From positions 1 to 48,951 of the forward strand of contig CAOJZM010000008.1 of NCBI GenBank assembly GCA_948466185.1: DNA of 48,951 nucleotides, in the 5' to 3' direction. This DNA is from an uncultured Christensenella sp. GTDB taxonomy: Bacteria; Bacillota; Clostridia; Christensenellales; UBA1242. Position numbers and translations under genes: made by a program. Under the pieces are notes generated by a model, which was not told the origin of the DNA, did no database searches, and saw only the letters and a list, made by a program, of their open reading frames with translations. Positions 25,970-34,427 of this stretch are shown here, one piece after another (within the stretch, counting starts at the first letter, position 1; each line of letters opens with the position of its first letter).

Positions 25970-27466
25970 TTAAATAATTTGCAAACTCTTTTTGAACACT
26001 TTCTTATAGTCAACAGCAACCTTCATTCCTTCAAGGATTTCAAAAGTCGCATCACCTTCAACCACTGTTTTCATAATGATTGAGTCACCAAGAATATCAC
26101 ATACAACATCAGTAATAACCAGTTTTTTTGATATATTCAATGCAACAGCAAGCTTAACTATTACCCCAAGTTTTCTTACAGCATCAAGGTCTTCCTCTGT
26201 TACAATGTCCTTATAAAGCATCCATTCACCAAGTGAAAAGTTATCGAGATCTTGACAAAGGCAGATAAATGCAGCAATCAAAAGCTCTCTGTGAGTTGCC
26301 CCATTAAGCCCTGAATAAAGGATGGTGTTAAGCCCATGTTTTGAATAATCATTATAGTTGACATTTTTACCACTATCATACAGCTGTGCTGCGATTCTTA
26401 AAGGTTTAACATAATATCTTGGAAGCTTATGCATAACTTTAAGCTGCTTAAACAAAATCATAGCCATTGAGTATACTTGTTTGTTGATAGAATAGTCGTC
26501 ATGGTTAAATTCATAATATGAATCAAGTGAATTTGCAAGAAGGTCGTTAAACTTTTCCTGAGCAGGAACGGTTACATTTGAGTGAATCACCCCTTCCCTA
26601 ACATTAGCCTCAGAAATAGTAATCTCATTTGCATTTAACACATCATAAAAAGCTTTTATAATTGCAAGTGCTCCACCAATGCTGGCCGCTTCACTTTCTG
26701 CAATTCCTTTAATTTTCTTGATTCTGTCTAGGTCAATTCCTTTAATAAAATTGATAGTTTTTTCCATTAAATCTTTTGAAACAACATAGTTGTTGTCAAT
26801 GTCAAGAGGATATCTTGCAATTTTCTTTGCAATATGCCCAAAGGAAAGGAAAGGATTTCCAGTTCCAACAAAAATACTGTCATCTTCAATTGTTGCAAGG
26901 ATTTCCATCTTTTTGATTTCAGCTGTCACAATTTTAATCATGTCATCCATGCTTCGAGTGTTTCCAGTTTCATCTGTCAAAAGGTTTACTGCACCGATAT
27001 CAATCGTATTGCTTCCAAGGATAGTACGTCTATTGTATTTGATAAAATTTGTTGTGTAGTAACCAACATTGATTATATATCCCTTTGAGTTGTCTATCGA
27101 ATTGATTGTGGAAGCATAGATATTTTTGATTATTTCTTCATTATCCATTATTGAAAAGCTTATTCCCGTGTGGTTATAAACCTCTTCAATAAAGCCATGA
27201 TAATTTCTTGCTTTAAAAAGTATACTTGAAGCAAAGGCAATGATTTTTTGCACTTTATATCCTTCAATCATTTTTCGATAAAGCTTTAACACATCAACAA
27301 GGTCTGTTTTTGTCTTAGGTCTTAAAAGTTCCTCAGCGGTAACCTCCTCTCCGATTTGGAAAGGCTCGCTGATTTGTTCAATTAATTTATATCTTCCATT
27401 ACTGGTGTTAAAAATTGAAAGTTTTAATTCTTTTTCATTAAGTTCAATGATCGCTATATTTACCAC
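25970..27466 (-). CDS. Ppx/GppA-like protein with degenerate catalytic motifs
   Basis: A 498-residue protein following the Ppx/GppA layout: N-terminal actin-like domain pair (~1-300) and C-terminal HD-type helical domain (~310-498). The family hallmark REGVIHS (~290-296) is present. However, the phosphate loops are altered: IIELNEKELKLSIFN replaces the IDIGSNSxRL start, and IINVGYYTTNFIKY replaces the DIGGGSTE loop. In the HD region AAQLYDSGK replaces the usual HD pair. Hydrolysis of polyphosphate or pppGpp is therefore doubtful; a sensory or structural role is possible. The start is a GTG with GAGG 7 bases upstream, overlapping the TGA of the ferredoxin gene. It is the second gene of the operon. 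Confidence 0.78.
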   Translation of the reverse strand: MVNIAIIELNEKELKLSIFNTSNGRYKLIEQISEPFQIGEEVTAEELLRPKTKTDLVDVLKLYRKMIEGYKVQKIIAFASSILFKARNYHGFIEEVYNHTGISFSIMDNEEIIKNIYASTINSIDNSKGYIINVGYYTTNFIKYNRRTILGSNTIDIGAVNLLTDETGNTRSMDDMIKIVTAEIKKMEILATIEDDSIFVGTGNPFLSFGHIAKKIARYPLDIDNNYVVSKDLMEKTINFIKGIDLDRIKKIKGIAESEAASIGGALAIIKAFYDVLNANEITISEANVREGVIHSNVTVPAQEKFNDLLANSLDSYYEFNHDDYSINKQVYSMAMILFKQLKVMHKLPRYYVKPLRIAAQLYDSGKNVNYNDYSKHGLNTILYSGLNGATHRELLIAAFICLCQDLDNFSLGEWMLYKDIVTEEDLDAVRKLGVIVKLAVALNISKKLVITDVVCDILGDSIIMKTVVEGDATFEILEGMKVAVDYKKVFKKSLQII

Positions 27467-27474
27467 TTTTTACC

Positions 27475-27645
27475 TCACTTATTAAGAGTAATAGCACTGA
27501 CAGGACAACTTGCCTCGCATGCTCCACAATGTATACATTTTTTTGGATCAATTTTCGCCTTGCCATCTTTATCAAAGCTGATTGCACCCACTGGGCATAT
27601 AGCCACGCAAGTTCCACAACTGATACATTTATTCTTATCTACCAT
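27475..27645 (-). CDS. Small 2[4Fe-4S] ferredoxin
   Basis: A 56-residue protein. It has two CxxCxxCxxxCP clusters: CISCGTCVAICP and CIHCGACEASCP. This is the classical clostridial-type ferredoxin that carries low-potential electrons in the cytoplasm. The ATG at 27645 has GGAGGAG 2 bases upstream. Its TGA stop overlaps the ribosome binding site of the Ppx-like gene (8-base gap), so it heads that operon. A ferredoxin leading a Ppx-like/protease/MreB-like set is unexpected. Confidence 0.95.
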   Translation of the reverse strand: MVDKNKCISCGTCVAICPVGAISFDKDGKAKIDPKKCIHCGACEASCPVSAITLNK

Positions 27646-27664
27646 TTCTCCTCCGTTTGAGGAT

Positions 27665-27693
27665 ATTTTAACACAAAATTTAAGTAAAGTAAA
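27665..27693 (-). promoter_or_regulatory. Putative promoter of the ferredoxin operon
   Basis: Minus strand: TTTACT (27688-27693), 17 bases, TAAAAT (27665-27670), 19 bases before the ATG. It abuts the stop of the upstream TauE-like gene. Confidence 0.6.
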
Positions 27694-28056
27694 CTATTTT
27701 TTTAATACTTTAATAACTTCTATCACAGATAATAAACATAAAAAGACTCCAAATGCGATCCTTAACACCTTAGATGGAAGATAGGTTGCAACTAAAGCAC
27801 CAATTGCTGAAAAAATTATCCCACTTATAATTATAAAAAATATCCCCTTGGTTTCTATAAATCCATTTTTTGAGTGGATCACCAAGGCGAGAAGTGCCAT
27901 GACTAAAAAGGTTATTAAATTGATACCCTGACTCAACTTTTGGTCAAACCCTAAAAATATTGTAAGCAAAGGAATAAGGAGGGTTCCTCCGCCCATCCCA
28001 AGCCCACCAAATATTCCTGCAATAAAACCAAACAGTATCATTAAAAATATCGTCAT
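27694..28056 (-). CDS. TauE/SafE-like half-size transporter, second half
   Basis: A 120-residue membrane protein with four spans, about half of a normal TauE/SafE permease (~250). It has the family's glycine-rich first span FIAGIFGGLGMGGGTLLIPLLT and the FLVMALLALVIHSKNGFI continuation. Its ATG overlaps the stop of the upstream half by 4 bases (28053-28056), so the halves are probably made in equal amounts and pair as a heterodimer. Family members export sulfite, sulfoacetate or other organosulfur anions; the substrate here is unknown. No terminator is seen; the ferredoxin promoter starts at once. Confidence 0.85.
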   Translation of the reverse strand: MTIFLMILFGFIAGIFGGLGMGGGTLLIPLLTIFLGFDQKLSQGINLITFLVMALLALVIHSKNGFIETKGIFFIIISGIIFSAIGALVATYLPSKVLRIAFGVFLCLLSVIEVIKVLKK

Positions 28057-28577
28057 ATTATAAGTTTTATCCCTCCTGCAAACATTACAATTGCAAATAT
28101 TATTTTTATTGCTTTTGGCGGCAGCACCTTTAATGCATAAGAGCCAAGCACCCCACCGGCCACAACTCCCGCCCCCACGATAAGCAGTGGTTGTGATTGA
28201 AGAAAACCGTTATAAACATAAATGGATGCAGATATTAAACTTATTGGAAGAATTACGGCTATAGCGGTGGCATGAGCATGCTTGCTGTCAAGATTCAAAA
28301 CTTTTTCCAAAATAGGCACGCATACCATACCTCCTCCACCACCAAAAAAGCCATTTAGCAGGCCAATAATGGTTCCGCTAAGAATTAAAAATAAATATTT
28401 TAAACTTTTTTTGTTTTTTTGCTTGAAAAATTGGAAATAACCTTTAGAGCCGAAATTACCTCTTTTCAGATAGCCAAATCTTTTTTTTACCATTGCCTGC
28501 ACATTGTTTAAAAAGGAAGATACGCTCCCCCTTGAATACTTATAAGTTTTAGCCGCTTCCGCTATTATAGATTTCAT
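28053..28577 (-). CDS. TauE/SafE-like half-size transporter, first half
   Basis: A 174-residue protein. After a basic N-terminal ~55 residues with no obvious domain, four spans follow with the family motif IIGLLNGFFGGGGGMVCVPIL and a KHAHATAIAVILPISLISAS block. It complements the downstream half. The N-terminal extension is unlike family members, and the start may be further in. The ATG at 28577 has no ribosome binding site, but TATAAT stands exactly 7 bases upstream, as at other leaderless starts here. Its -35 is poor, and an alternative TTGCCA/CATAAT pair lies slightly upstream. Confidence 0.8.
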   Translation of the reverse strand: MKSIIAEAAKTYKYSRGSVSSFLNNVQAMVKKRFGYLKRGNFGSKGYFQFFKQKNKKSLKYLFLILSGTIIGLLNGFFGGGGGMVCVPILEKVLNLDSKHAHATAIAVILPISLISASIYVYNGFLQSQPLLIVGAGVVAGGVLGSYALKVLPPKAIKIIFAIVMFAGGIKLII

Positions 28578-28610
28578 ATTTAATATTATAAATAATTATG
28601 TAAAAAATAT

Positions 28611-28639
28611 TTGATTATTGGCAAGAATTGTGGTACACT
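28611..28639 (+). promoter_or_regulatory. Promoter of the large surface protein gene
   Basis: TTGATT (28611-28616), 17 bases, TACACT (28634-28639), about 40 bases before the ATG. Confidence 0.65.
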
Positions 28640-28678
28640 CTTTAAGTACTATAAAAATATTATTTTGTAAGGTGAACT

Positions 28679-31600
28679 ATGTTAAAAAAGACTAAGAAAA
28701 AATTAAAGACATTATGTATGATGGCAGCACTACCCCTCGCTCTTACCGGAAGCATGCTTGTCATTCCTTCAACAAATGCAAGTGCCGAAGAGAACTCTGT
28801 TTTTATCAATGATTACAGTGAACAAGTTTCAGTCAACAACAATTCATTTGCTGGAATTTCTGGTACTTATGCAACTGGACATAATTTTACCGGCTGGAGT
28901 GCAATTGACACTTCAAGCAGTGCTTCAGGAATGATAATTGATGTTGGCTCTTCCTTCTCAACCTATAGAAACACCTATTATCTTAACGGCAACCCAAACA
29001 AATCTGGAAAAGATGATAAAATTTTGATGATAAATTCAAAAAGTTCCTCTTCAGACAGTGCCAAATTTGAAAAACAAGGTTACAAGTCAAATGAAATTAC
29101 TCTTGAAGCAAATTCATATTATAAGTTTTCGGTTGATGCGTTAACCACCCTTGATGGAAGCACCACTGGCGAACATTCTGCATATGCATCAATTTATATC
29201 AGCGGCCTGCGAGACATGGAAAATAAGCCTGTAGAAATGAGTTACGAAAATGTCAACAATCTATCATGGAAAACTTATTACTTCTTTATTGCAACTGGAA
29301 GCAACGCTCAAACAGTTACCCTTGATTTATATTTAGGGTCGGAAACCACCCGTTCAAGCGGCGTCGTTTTCTTTGATGAAGTATATCTTGAAAAATACGC
29401 TCCAAGCACATTCTACAACACCACATTAAGTTATGGCTATAATTTCCTAGACAACAATGATGGAAATGATAACACAGCAAAAGCAAAATTCCTTGTAAGC
29501 GGCTTACAAAATAAAAAATCCACACTGAACATGGACGGTTATAATTTTGATTTTGAAGCTCCTATCACCAGTTTAAATACACTTGGTGAAGAATGGGAAA
29601 AACTGCCTGAGGCCTCCAGTGTTAATGGATATGCACAGATTATGCCAGTTCATAGAAATGTACAATCACAATATTTCAAGGAACAAACAGGCTATGATTT
29701 TGTAGGCAATGACCTTAGTTTCAACTTTAATACTCGAAAAGAAAATCAACAAGCATTAGTTCTTTTCACAACATCCCCTTCTGCCGTGGCAGTTCAATCA
29801 AAGGATTTTGAAATTAAAGCACATGGCCTATATAAAATATCTTTTAAAGCAAAAATTTCGCAAATAAAGTCTGGTGACTTTAATATAACTGTTAAAGAGA
29901 ATGATACCATCTATTCTAAATATGAAATCAGCAAGGATAATTATACTACTAAAGAGTATACCAAGACTGGTTCAAAATCAAATGAAACCAATAACTTTAC
30001 TAATAACTATACCACTTTCGATATCTATGTTAAAGGGCATGACTATTATGACACAAATGTTAATCTCATCTTTAGCCTTGGAAACAAAGAATCGAATGCA
30101 GAAGGTTGTGTAATAATCGACAATATAGAAATATCCTATGTTGATTATGAAACCATATCGGCAGCAACTGACAAACTTGAATTTTCTGCATACACAGAAA
30201 GCCCAACCTTCACAAATGGATATTTCAATGTAACCGAAAATGAGGAAGCTGAGCTGGCATACCCTTTAAAAGCAAAAGACTGGGCCAGCACAAAACAAGA
30301 AAATAGCAAACAAGAAAGCGGTGTTATTTATCTTAAAGACGCTGAAACATATGAAAATATGTACAAGGATTACAACTGGAAAAGTTCTTATCCAAGGCAT
30401 CCAAATGGCACAGACTCACCAAACAATATGTACATGCTATATAATCCGACTCCAAGTTATCAATCAGTTAAATCATCTGCATATTCACTTGGGGCGAACG
30501 ATTATCATAAATTAACATTTGATTATAAAACCCTTTCGACAAGCACTGCAAAAAATGCGACCTTCACACTTGAAATTGAGGACGGAAATGGCATCACACT
30601 CTTTAGAGAAAGCGGATTTTCTGCAAATGACTGGGGATATGGAAAAATGGAAGTTTACTTCCATACAGGAGTTTCCATGCCTGCAAATATTGCAGTAAAT
30701 GTAAAGTTCGGTGAAAAAGACGATGAAATGATGGGTTATTTATACCTTGACAACTTTGAGGTCTCTTCTGGAATTTCACAAGCAGTTTATGAAAATGCAG
30801 ATTATACCGTTGACCTTACCGACTATCTGTTAAATCTTGACCCTAAAGGAACAATTGGTTACAACCTTTCAGAATCTCAGGCATATAAGCTCAGCATTGA
30901 TGACAATTACTCCTCTTCAGTTGATAAAGCAACCATTGGCGGAATTGTGACAGGGAAAGAAAACGAATTTGGCATTACAGTGGAAGATTCAAATATATTG
31001 GTCCTTTCCTCAGCGGCAAGAAGCAAATCAACATTGACTTCCAATTATACTTTTAACATAGAAGAAAATAAATACTATAAACTCACCTTTGATTTAAGAA
31101 CAATCTTTAATGTTGATGAAGATGCTATAAAAGCTAATAAAGAGCATGAATGTAAATATGGTGTAAGCGTTGGATTGTCTGGATTCAACCTTGCAAGTGA
31201 ACTTAAGTCCAACGATGACTTTACTAAATATGCAATTATCTTTAAAGCCACGTCATCATCTACCCCTAATTTCACATTCACACTTGATTGTGATTGCAAT
31301 GAAACTTTAGGTTCAGCTTATCTGACACATATCGAATTTGCTGAGGCAAATGAAAACGACTATACCTCTGCAAAGGATAACGAGAATTTTAATAAGACAT
31401 TGTTTACTTCCACTGAATTACAGGCAAAACCTGAAGAGCCTGATGATGATAAAGAGGACAATGTTCCAACAACAAATGAAAACAATGAGTTATGGCTTAT
31501 TATTCCTTCAGTAATATTCGCTGCTGCACTTCTTATTGCAATTATAGGATTCTCACTCAGACGTGTAAAGATTAAGAAACACGAAAAACTTGAAAAAGAA

Positions 31601-32014
31601 ACCTATGATAAAAAGATTAATGTTAATCATGATTTAATCCTTATAAAAGCACAAGCTGAAAGGGATAAGGAAGCAGAAGAAATTCGAAATTCCATTAAAG
31701 CAGTTATCGAATCGCGTGAAAATCTGATTAAACAGCATAAAGAAGACGTTCGGGCTGCAAGAGCCAACGCAAATGGCAAAATAAGCAAGGAAACTGAAAA
31801 AGAATTTAAAGCTTATGCTGGAAAGATTGCTCGTCTTGAAGAAAAAGAGAATATCTTAAAAGAACAACTTGACACCACCCTATCTGCTGATCACCTTATT
31901 GAAATTGAGAATCGACTTGCAGATGAAGAACAAAAGATGTTGCGAGAAATGGAAAAACTTCAAGCAGGAAAAACCAAACAAAAAGACGACAACTCTGACA
32001 AAAACATGAAATAA
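28679..32014 (+). CDS. Large surface protein with CBM-like repeats and anchored tail
   Basis: A 1111-residue protein with a signal peptide (1-38, ending NASAEEN). The ectodomain holds at least four related beta domains of about 150-230 residues, each with a YYKLTF-type strand (YYKFSVDALTT, LYKISFKAKIS, YHKLTFDYKTLS, YYKLTFDLRTIF) and an acidic xxLDNxE segment (VFFDEVYLE, VIIDNIEIS, LYLDNFEVS). This is the CBM/jelly-roll pattern of carbohydrate-binding modules, so glycan binding is plausible. One span (ELWLIIPSVIFAAALLIAI, ~937-960) is followed by a long charged cytoplasmic coiled coil (~130 residues). There is no LPXTG. AAGGTG precedes the ATG. The long coil could link the surface domain to cytoskeletal proteins. 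Confidence 0.8.
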   Translation: MLKKTKKKLKTLCMMAALPLALTGSMLVIPSTNASAEENSVFINDYSEQVSVNNNSFAGISGTYATGHNFTGWSAIDTSSSASGMIIDVGSSFSTYRNTYYLNGNPNKSGKDDKILMINSKSSSSDSAKFEKQGYKSNEITLEANSYYKFSVDALTTLDGSTTGEHSAYASIYISGLRDMENKPVEMSYENVNNLSWKTYYFFIATGSNAQTVTLDLYLGSETTRSSGVVFFDEVYLEKYAPSTFYNTTLSYGYNFLDNNDGNDNTAKAKFLVSGLQNKKSTLNMDGYNFDFEAPITSLNTLGEEWEKLPEASSVNGYAQIMPVHRNVQSQYFKEQTGYDFVGNDLSFNFNTRKENQQALVLFTTSPSAVAVQSKDFEIKAHGLYKISFKAKISQIKSGDFNITVKENDTIYSKYEISKDNYTTKEYTKTGSKSNETNNFTNNYTTFDIYVKGHDYYDTNVNLIFSLGNKESNAEGCVIIDNIEISYVDYETISAATDKLEFSAYTESPTFTNGYFNVTENEEAELAYPLKAKDWASTKQENSKQESGVIYLKDAETYENMYKDYNWKSSYPRHPNGTDSPNNMYMLYNPTPSYQSVKSSAYSLGANDYHKLTFDYKTLSTSTAKNATFTLEIEDGNGITLFRESGFSANDWGYGKMEVYFHTGVSMPANIAVNVKFGEKDDEMMGYLYLDNFEVSSGISQAVYENADYTVDLTDYLLNLDPKGTIGYNLSESQAYKLSIDDNYSSSVDKATIGGIVTGKENEFGITVEDSNILVLSSAARSKSTLTSNYTFNIEENKYYKLTFDLRTIFNVDEDAIKANKEHECKYGVSVGLSGFNLASELKSNDDFTKYAIIFKATSSSTPNFTFTLDCDCNETLGSAYLTHIEFAEANENDYTSAKDNENFNKTLFTSTELQAKPEEPDDDKEDNVPTTNENNELWLIIPSVIFAAALLIAIIGFSLRRVKIKKHEKLEKETYDKKINVNHDLILIKAQAERDKEAEEIRNSIKAVIESRENLIKQHKEDVRAARANANGKISKETEKEFKAYAGKIARLEEKENILKEQLDTTLSADHLIEIENRLADEEQKMLREMEKLQAGKTKQKDDNSDKNMK

Positions 32015-32017
32015 TAA

Positions 32018-32044
32018 AAAACCACGATTAATCGTGGTTTTTAT
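32018..32044. terminator. Bidirectional terminator
   Basis: ACCACGAT/ATCGTGGT (32021-32038, two-base loop) with A- and T-runs on both sides. It ends the large surface gene; on the other strand it may end the zinc-ribbon gene. Confidence 0.9.
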
Positions 32045-32079
32045 TTGGTTATAATTTTAATAATTACTGTTCAGCGATT

Positions 32080-32571
32080 CTATTCATCGTCGTCATCATA
32101 ATCGTCGCAATCGTCATAGTCATCATCGTCGTCAAATTCTTCTTCGTCCTCTTCATCATCAAACTCTTCGTCGTCAAATTCAACTTCGTCTGGGTCATCA
32201 CCAAAATCAATGTCTGGAGTAAGGTCATCATCAAGCAAGGTGGACTGAGTAAGGTCTGTCACTGTGGCCATGCCCCCAGTTTCATCCTCCTCTGTCATGA
32301 TGTCGTCATCATCCTCACGTGAAACATAATCTTCCCAATCCTCACTGAGTTCTCCATCCTCTGTTTGATGTTCTTTCAAACAATTGGCACACATAATCTC
32401 ATCTGATTGAATATAATTTGTTTTGCAAATTGGGCAAAGTTCCAAATCCATATCATCAACATATTCGTCTTTAGATGCAAGCTCCGCTTTACATACGCTA
32501 CACATTTTATCTTTTTTTTGAATGTAGTTAAGTTCACATCTAGGACATCTTATATAAACAGCTTTTTTCAT
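32080..32571 (-). CDS. Acidic protein with two zinc ribbons
   Basis: A 163-residue protein. Two similar Cys4 units stand at the N-terminus: CPRCELNYIQKKDKMCSVC (9-27) and CPICKTNYIQSDEIMCANC (46-64), both with the shared NYIQ. After residue 68 the chain is extremely acidic; the last ~60 residues are nearly all D and E. A nucleic-acid or RNA polymerase contact is possible for such a ribbon-acid layout (compare RpoE/delta-like acidic tails), but no family is recognised. AAGGAG precedes the ATG. It is a single-gene unit with a good promoter. Confidence 0.8.
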   Translation of the reverse strand: MKKAVYIRCPRCELNYIQKKDKMCSVCKAELASKDEYVDDMDLELCPICKTNYIQSDEIMCANCLKEHQTEDGELSEDWEDYVSREDDDDIMTEEDETGGMATVTDLTQSTLLDDDLTPDIDFGDDPDEVEFDDEEFDDEEDEEEFDDDDDYDDCDDYDDDDE

Positions 32572-32613
32572 ATATTTCTCCTTTCCGACTATACTATTGT
32601 AAATTCAACTCAA

Positions 32614-32642
32614 ATTATACCCATAACTTTATTAAATGTCTA
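32614..32642 (-). promoter_or_regulatory. Promoter of the zinc-ribbon gene
   Basis: Minus strand: TAGACA (32637-32642), 17 bases, perfect TATAAT (32614-32619), about 42 bases before the ATG. Confidence 0.65.
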
Positions 32643-32660
32643 TCAATTTTATAACAAATT

Positions 32661-33302
32661 TTAAGATTTTTTTAAATTTTTATTTTCCAGTTGTACTTCT
32701 GCTTGGCTTTTTCTGATATAGCAAGGCGCAAGAGTCCTATAATCACAAAAAACACGCTTTTTTTCAAGACTGTAAGCATATGCAAGTAAATCTTCTACAT
32801 TAATATTTATGGCTGTAAAAGGCAAATTATCTTCACTCAAACATATCTTATCCTCACTCATCTTATCAAGTGACTCTATTGAAATAAGCTTTTCCTCGTC
32901 TAAAGGCTCACCCTTGGAATTAAACTTCCTCACAAAAACAAGTCCACTAAGCGCGTTAATTACAGCCACAAAGTCTTTTTCGCATTTGTTATGTTTGATA
33001 TAGGTATATGCAATAAGTGATAAAGATGACAACGGAATCACTTTTTTATCTAACTTTCCCGCACAAAGTCCTTTAACAATTGAAGTGGATATTCTTAGGC
33101 CTGTAAAAGAGCCTGGTCCTACAACCACCGCGTAAGTTTGATTTTCTGCCACACATTCATCTATTTCATCCAACATCATGTCCAAAGTCTTTAAAACATT
33201 TTCTGAATGTTTACAACTTGCGTCAAGTTCGCATAATTTTCTTTTACCGTTGATTTCGACTGCAATTTGTGCCATTTTAAAGGCGGTTGATAAAACTATC
33301 AT
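32661..33302 (-). CDS. tsaB: tRNA t6A modification protein TsaB
   Basis: A 213-residue ASKHA-fold protein. It has the TsaB start (MIVLSTAFKMAQIAV) and the hallmark GPGSFTGLRIS (~62-72), then SSLSLIAY. TsaB pairs with TsaD and TsaE to transfer threonylcarbamoyl to A37 of ANN-decoding tRNAs. Its ATG overlaps the TGA of tsaE by 4 bases. TsaD is not in the window. No clear terminator follows. Confidence 0.95.
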   Translation of the reverse strand: MIVLSTAFKMAQIAVEINGKRKLCELDASCKHSENVLKTLDMMLDEIDECVAENQTYAVVVGPGSFTGLRISTSIVKGLCAGKLDKKVIPLSSLSLIAYTYIKHNKCEKDFVAVINALSGLVFVRKFNSKGEPLDEEKLISIESLDKMSEDKICLSEDNLPFTAININVEDLLAYAYSLEKKRVFCDYRTLAPCYIRKSQAEVQLENKNLKKS

Positions 33303-33742
33303 TCTTCTCTCCCAATGTAAATTATTCTTTCATTTTCACCTTTAACTATTTCAATATTAATATGAGGACAACTGATAAGACCCTTTACATTCTCAGGCCA
33401 TTCAACCACAGTAATCCCGTCAAGTGTATTTGCATCAAAATATTCATTAAAACCAAGTTCCTCCGCCTCCTCACAAGAGGAAAGCCTATACATGTCAAAA
33501 TGATAAATTGGAAGTTTTCCGGTTTCATAAATATTAAGCAGAGTAAAGGTTGGACTTGAAACAAGTTCTGTTGCTCCTAGTCCCAAGGCAAGACCTTTTA
33601 CAAAATGTGTTTTTCCAGCCCCCAAATCTCCTGTTAAAGTGATAATCGTGCCTTTATTAAAAACACCAACAAGTTTTTCTGCCAAAGCAATAGTCTCTCC
33701 TTCACTGTGAGTTATCACTTTTATTTTCTTTGGTTTATCCAT
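33299..33742 (-). CDS. tsaE: tRNA t6A modification ATPase TsaE
   Basis: A 147-residue ATPase with Walker A GDLGAGKT (38-45), the following HFVKGLALGLG, the family's VSSPTFTLLNIYETGKLPIYHFDMYRL-type region and the GITVVEWPE motif near residue 110. TsaE powers turnover of the TsaBD complex. GAGG lies before the ATG, and the gene follows the PAP2 gene by 3 bases and overlaps tsaB by 4, so the three form one operon. Confidence 0.96.
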   Translation of the reverse strand: MDKPKKIKVITHSEGETIALAEKLVGVFNKGTIITLTGDLGAGKTHFVKGLALGLGATELVSSPTFTLLNIYETGKLPIYHFDMYRLSSCEEAEELGFNEYFDANTLDGITVVEWPENVKGLISCPHINIEIVKGENERIIYIGREE

Positions 33743-33745
33743 AGT

Positions 33746-34303
33746 TTACCTCTTTAATTGTTTTTTCGCGTTAATCCTTTTCATTACAAGATTATACACA
33801 AGAATTCCAATAAATGCAATTATAATTCCTTCTATTGAGCCCGCAATCACATCTGTCAAATAATGTTGGCCTAAAATCATTCTTGAAAAACAAGTTAAAC
33901 CCAGATATAAAAACATAATGATAGGCACACAAATTTTGGTTGCTCTATGTTTTCCATATTTTATTGCCATATATGAAATAAACACCGCTATTATGGCTGC
34001 AGAGTTAGCATGTCCACTTGGCATACTAAATCCTGTTGAGCCACCAAGGTCTAATATCTTATCCCATGCGACATATGGACGCGGCCTTATAATAATATGT
34101 TTTAGGGCTTTATTAAAAAGCACGCCAAACGCATAAGTCCCTGCAAAAGCATAACTTAAACTTTTTTTTCTATAAAATACTATCATCAACGCAATTGCAA
34201 AACCCAACCAACTCCCAAGCAGTGTTACAATCCTAAAAAAGTATAACCAAAAGTCATTAATGCCAGCCTGCAAAAACATAATAATATCTGCTTCAAACTT
34301 CAT
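33746..34303 (-). CDS. PAP2-family membrane phosphatase
   Basis: A 185-residue protein with about five to six spans. All three acid-phosphatase motifs are present: KHIIIRPRP (C1), MPSGHANS (C2) and SRMILGQHYLTDV (C3). Likely substrates are undecaprenyl pyrophosphate or phosphatidylglycerol phosphate at the outer face; bacitracin-resistance UppP-type enzymes of this family recycle the cell-wall carrier. I place the start at the ATG at 34303: a TTGCTA-17-TACAAT promoter ends 7 bases before it and no ribosome binding site exists. A longer TTG-started frame would overlap the -35 box. The mRNA would be leaderless and carry tsaE and tsaB downstream. Confidence 0.9.
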   Translation of the reverse strand: MKFEADIIMFLQAGINDFWLYFFRIVTLLGSWLGFAIALMIVFYRKKSLSYAFAGTYAFGVLFNKALKHIIIRPRPYVAWDKILDLGGSTGFSMPSGHANSAAIIAVFISYMAIKYGKHRATKICVPIIMFLYLGLTCFSRMILGQHYLTDVIAGSIEGIIIAFIGILVYNLVMKRINAKKQLKR

Positions 34304-34310
34304 GGTTATT

Positions 34311-34339
34311 ATTGTATCAAAAAATAAAAATTTTAGCAA
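34311..34339 (-). promoter_or_regulatory. Leaderless promoter of the PAP2-tsaE-tsaB operon
   Basis: Minus strand: TTGCTA (34334-34339), 17 bases, TACAAT (34311-34316), 7 bases before the ATG at 34303. Confidence 0.65.
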
Positions 34340-34390
34340 AGAAAATAAAATAACGTTAAAAACTTTATTAATATATTTAAATATCTATTA

Positions 34391-34427
34391 ATAAAAAACA
34401 ACCCTGTTATTTATAGGATTGTTTTAT
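34391..34427 (-). terminator. Terminator of the methyltransferase-containing unit
   Basis: Minus strand: AACAATCCT pairs with AGGGTTGTT (34397-34423, one G-T pair) followed by a T-run, directly after the stop at 34424. Confidence 0.85.
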
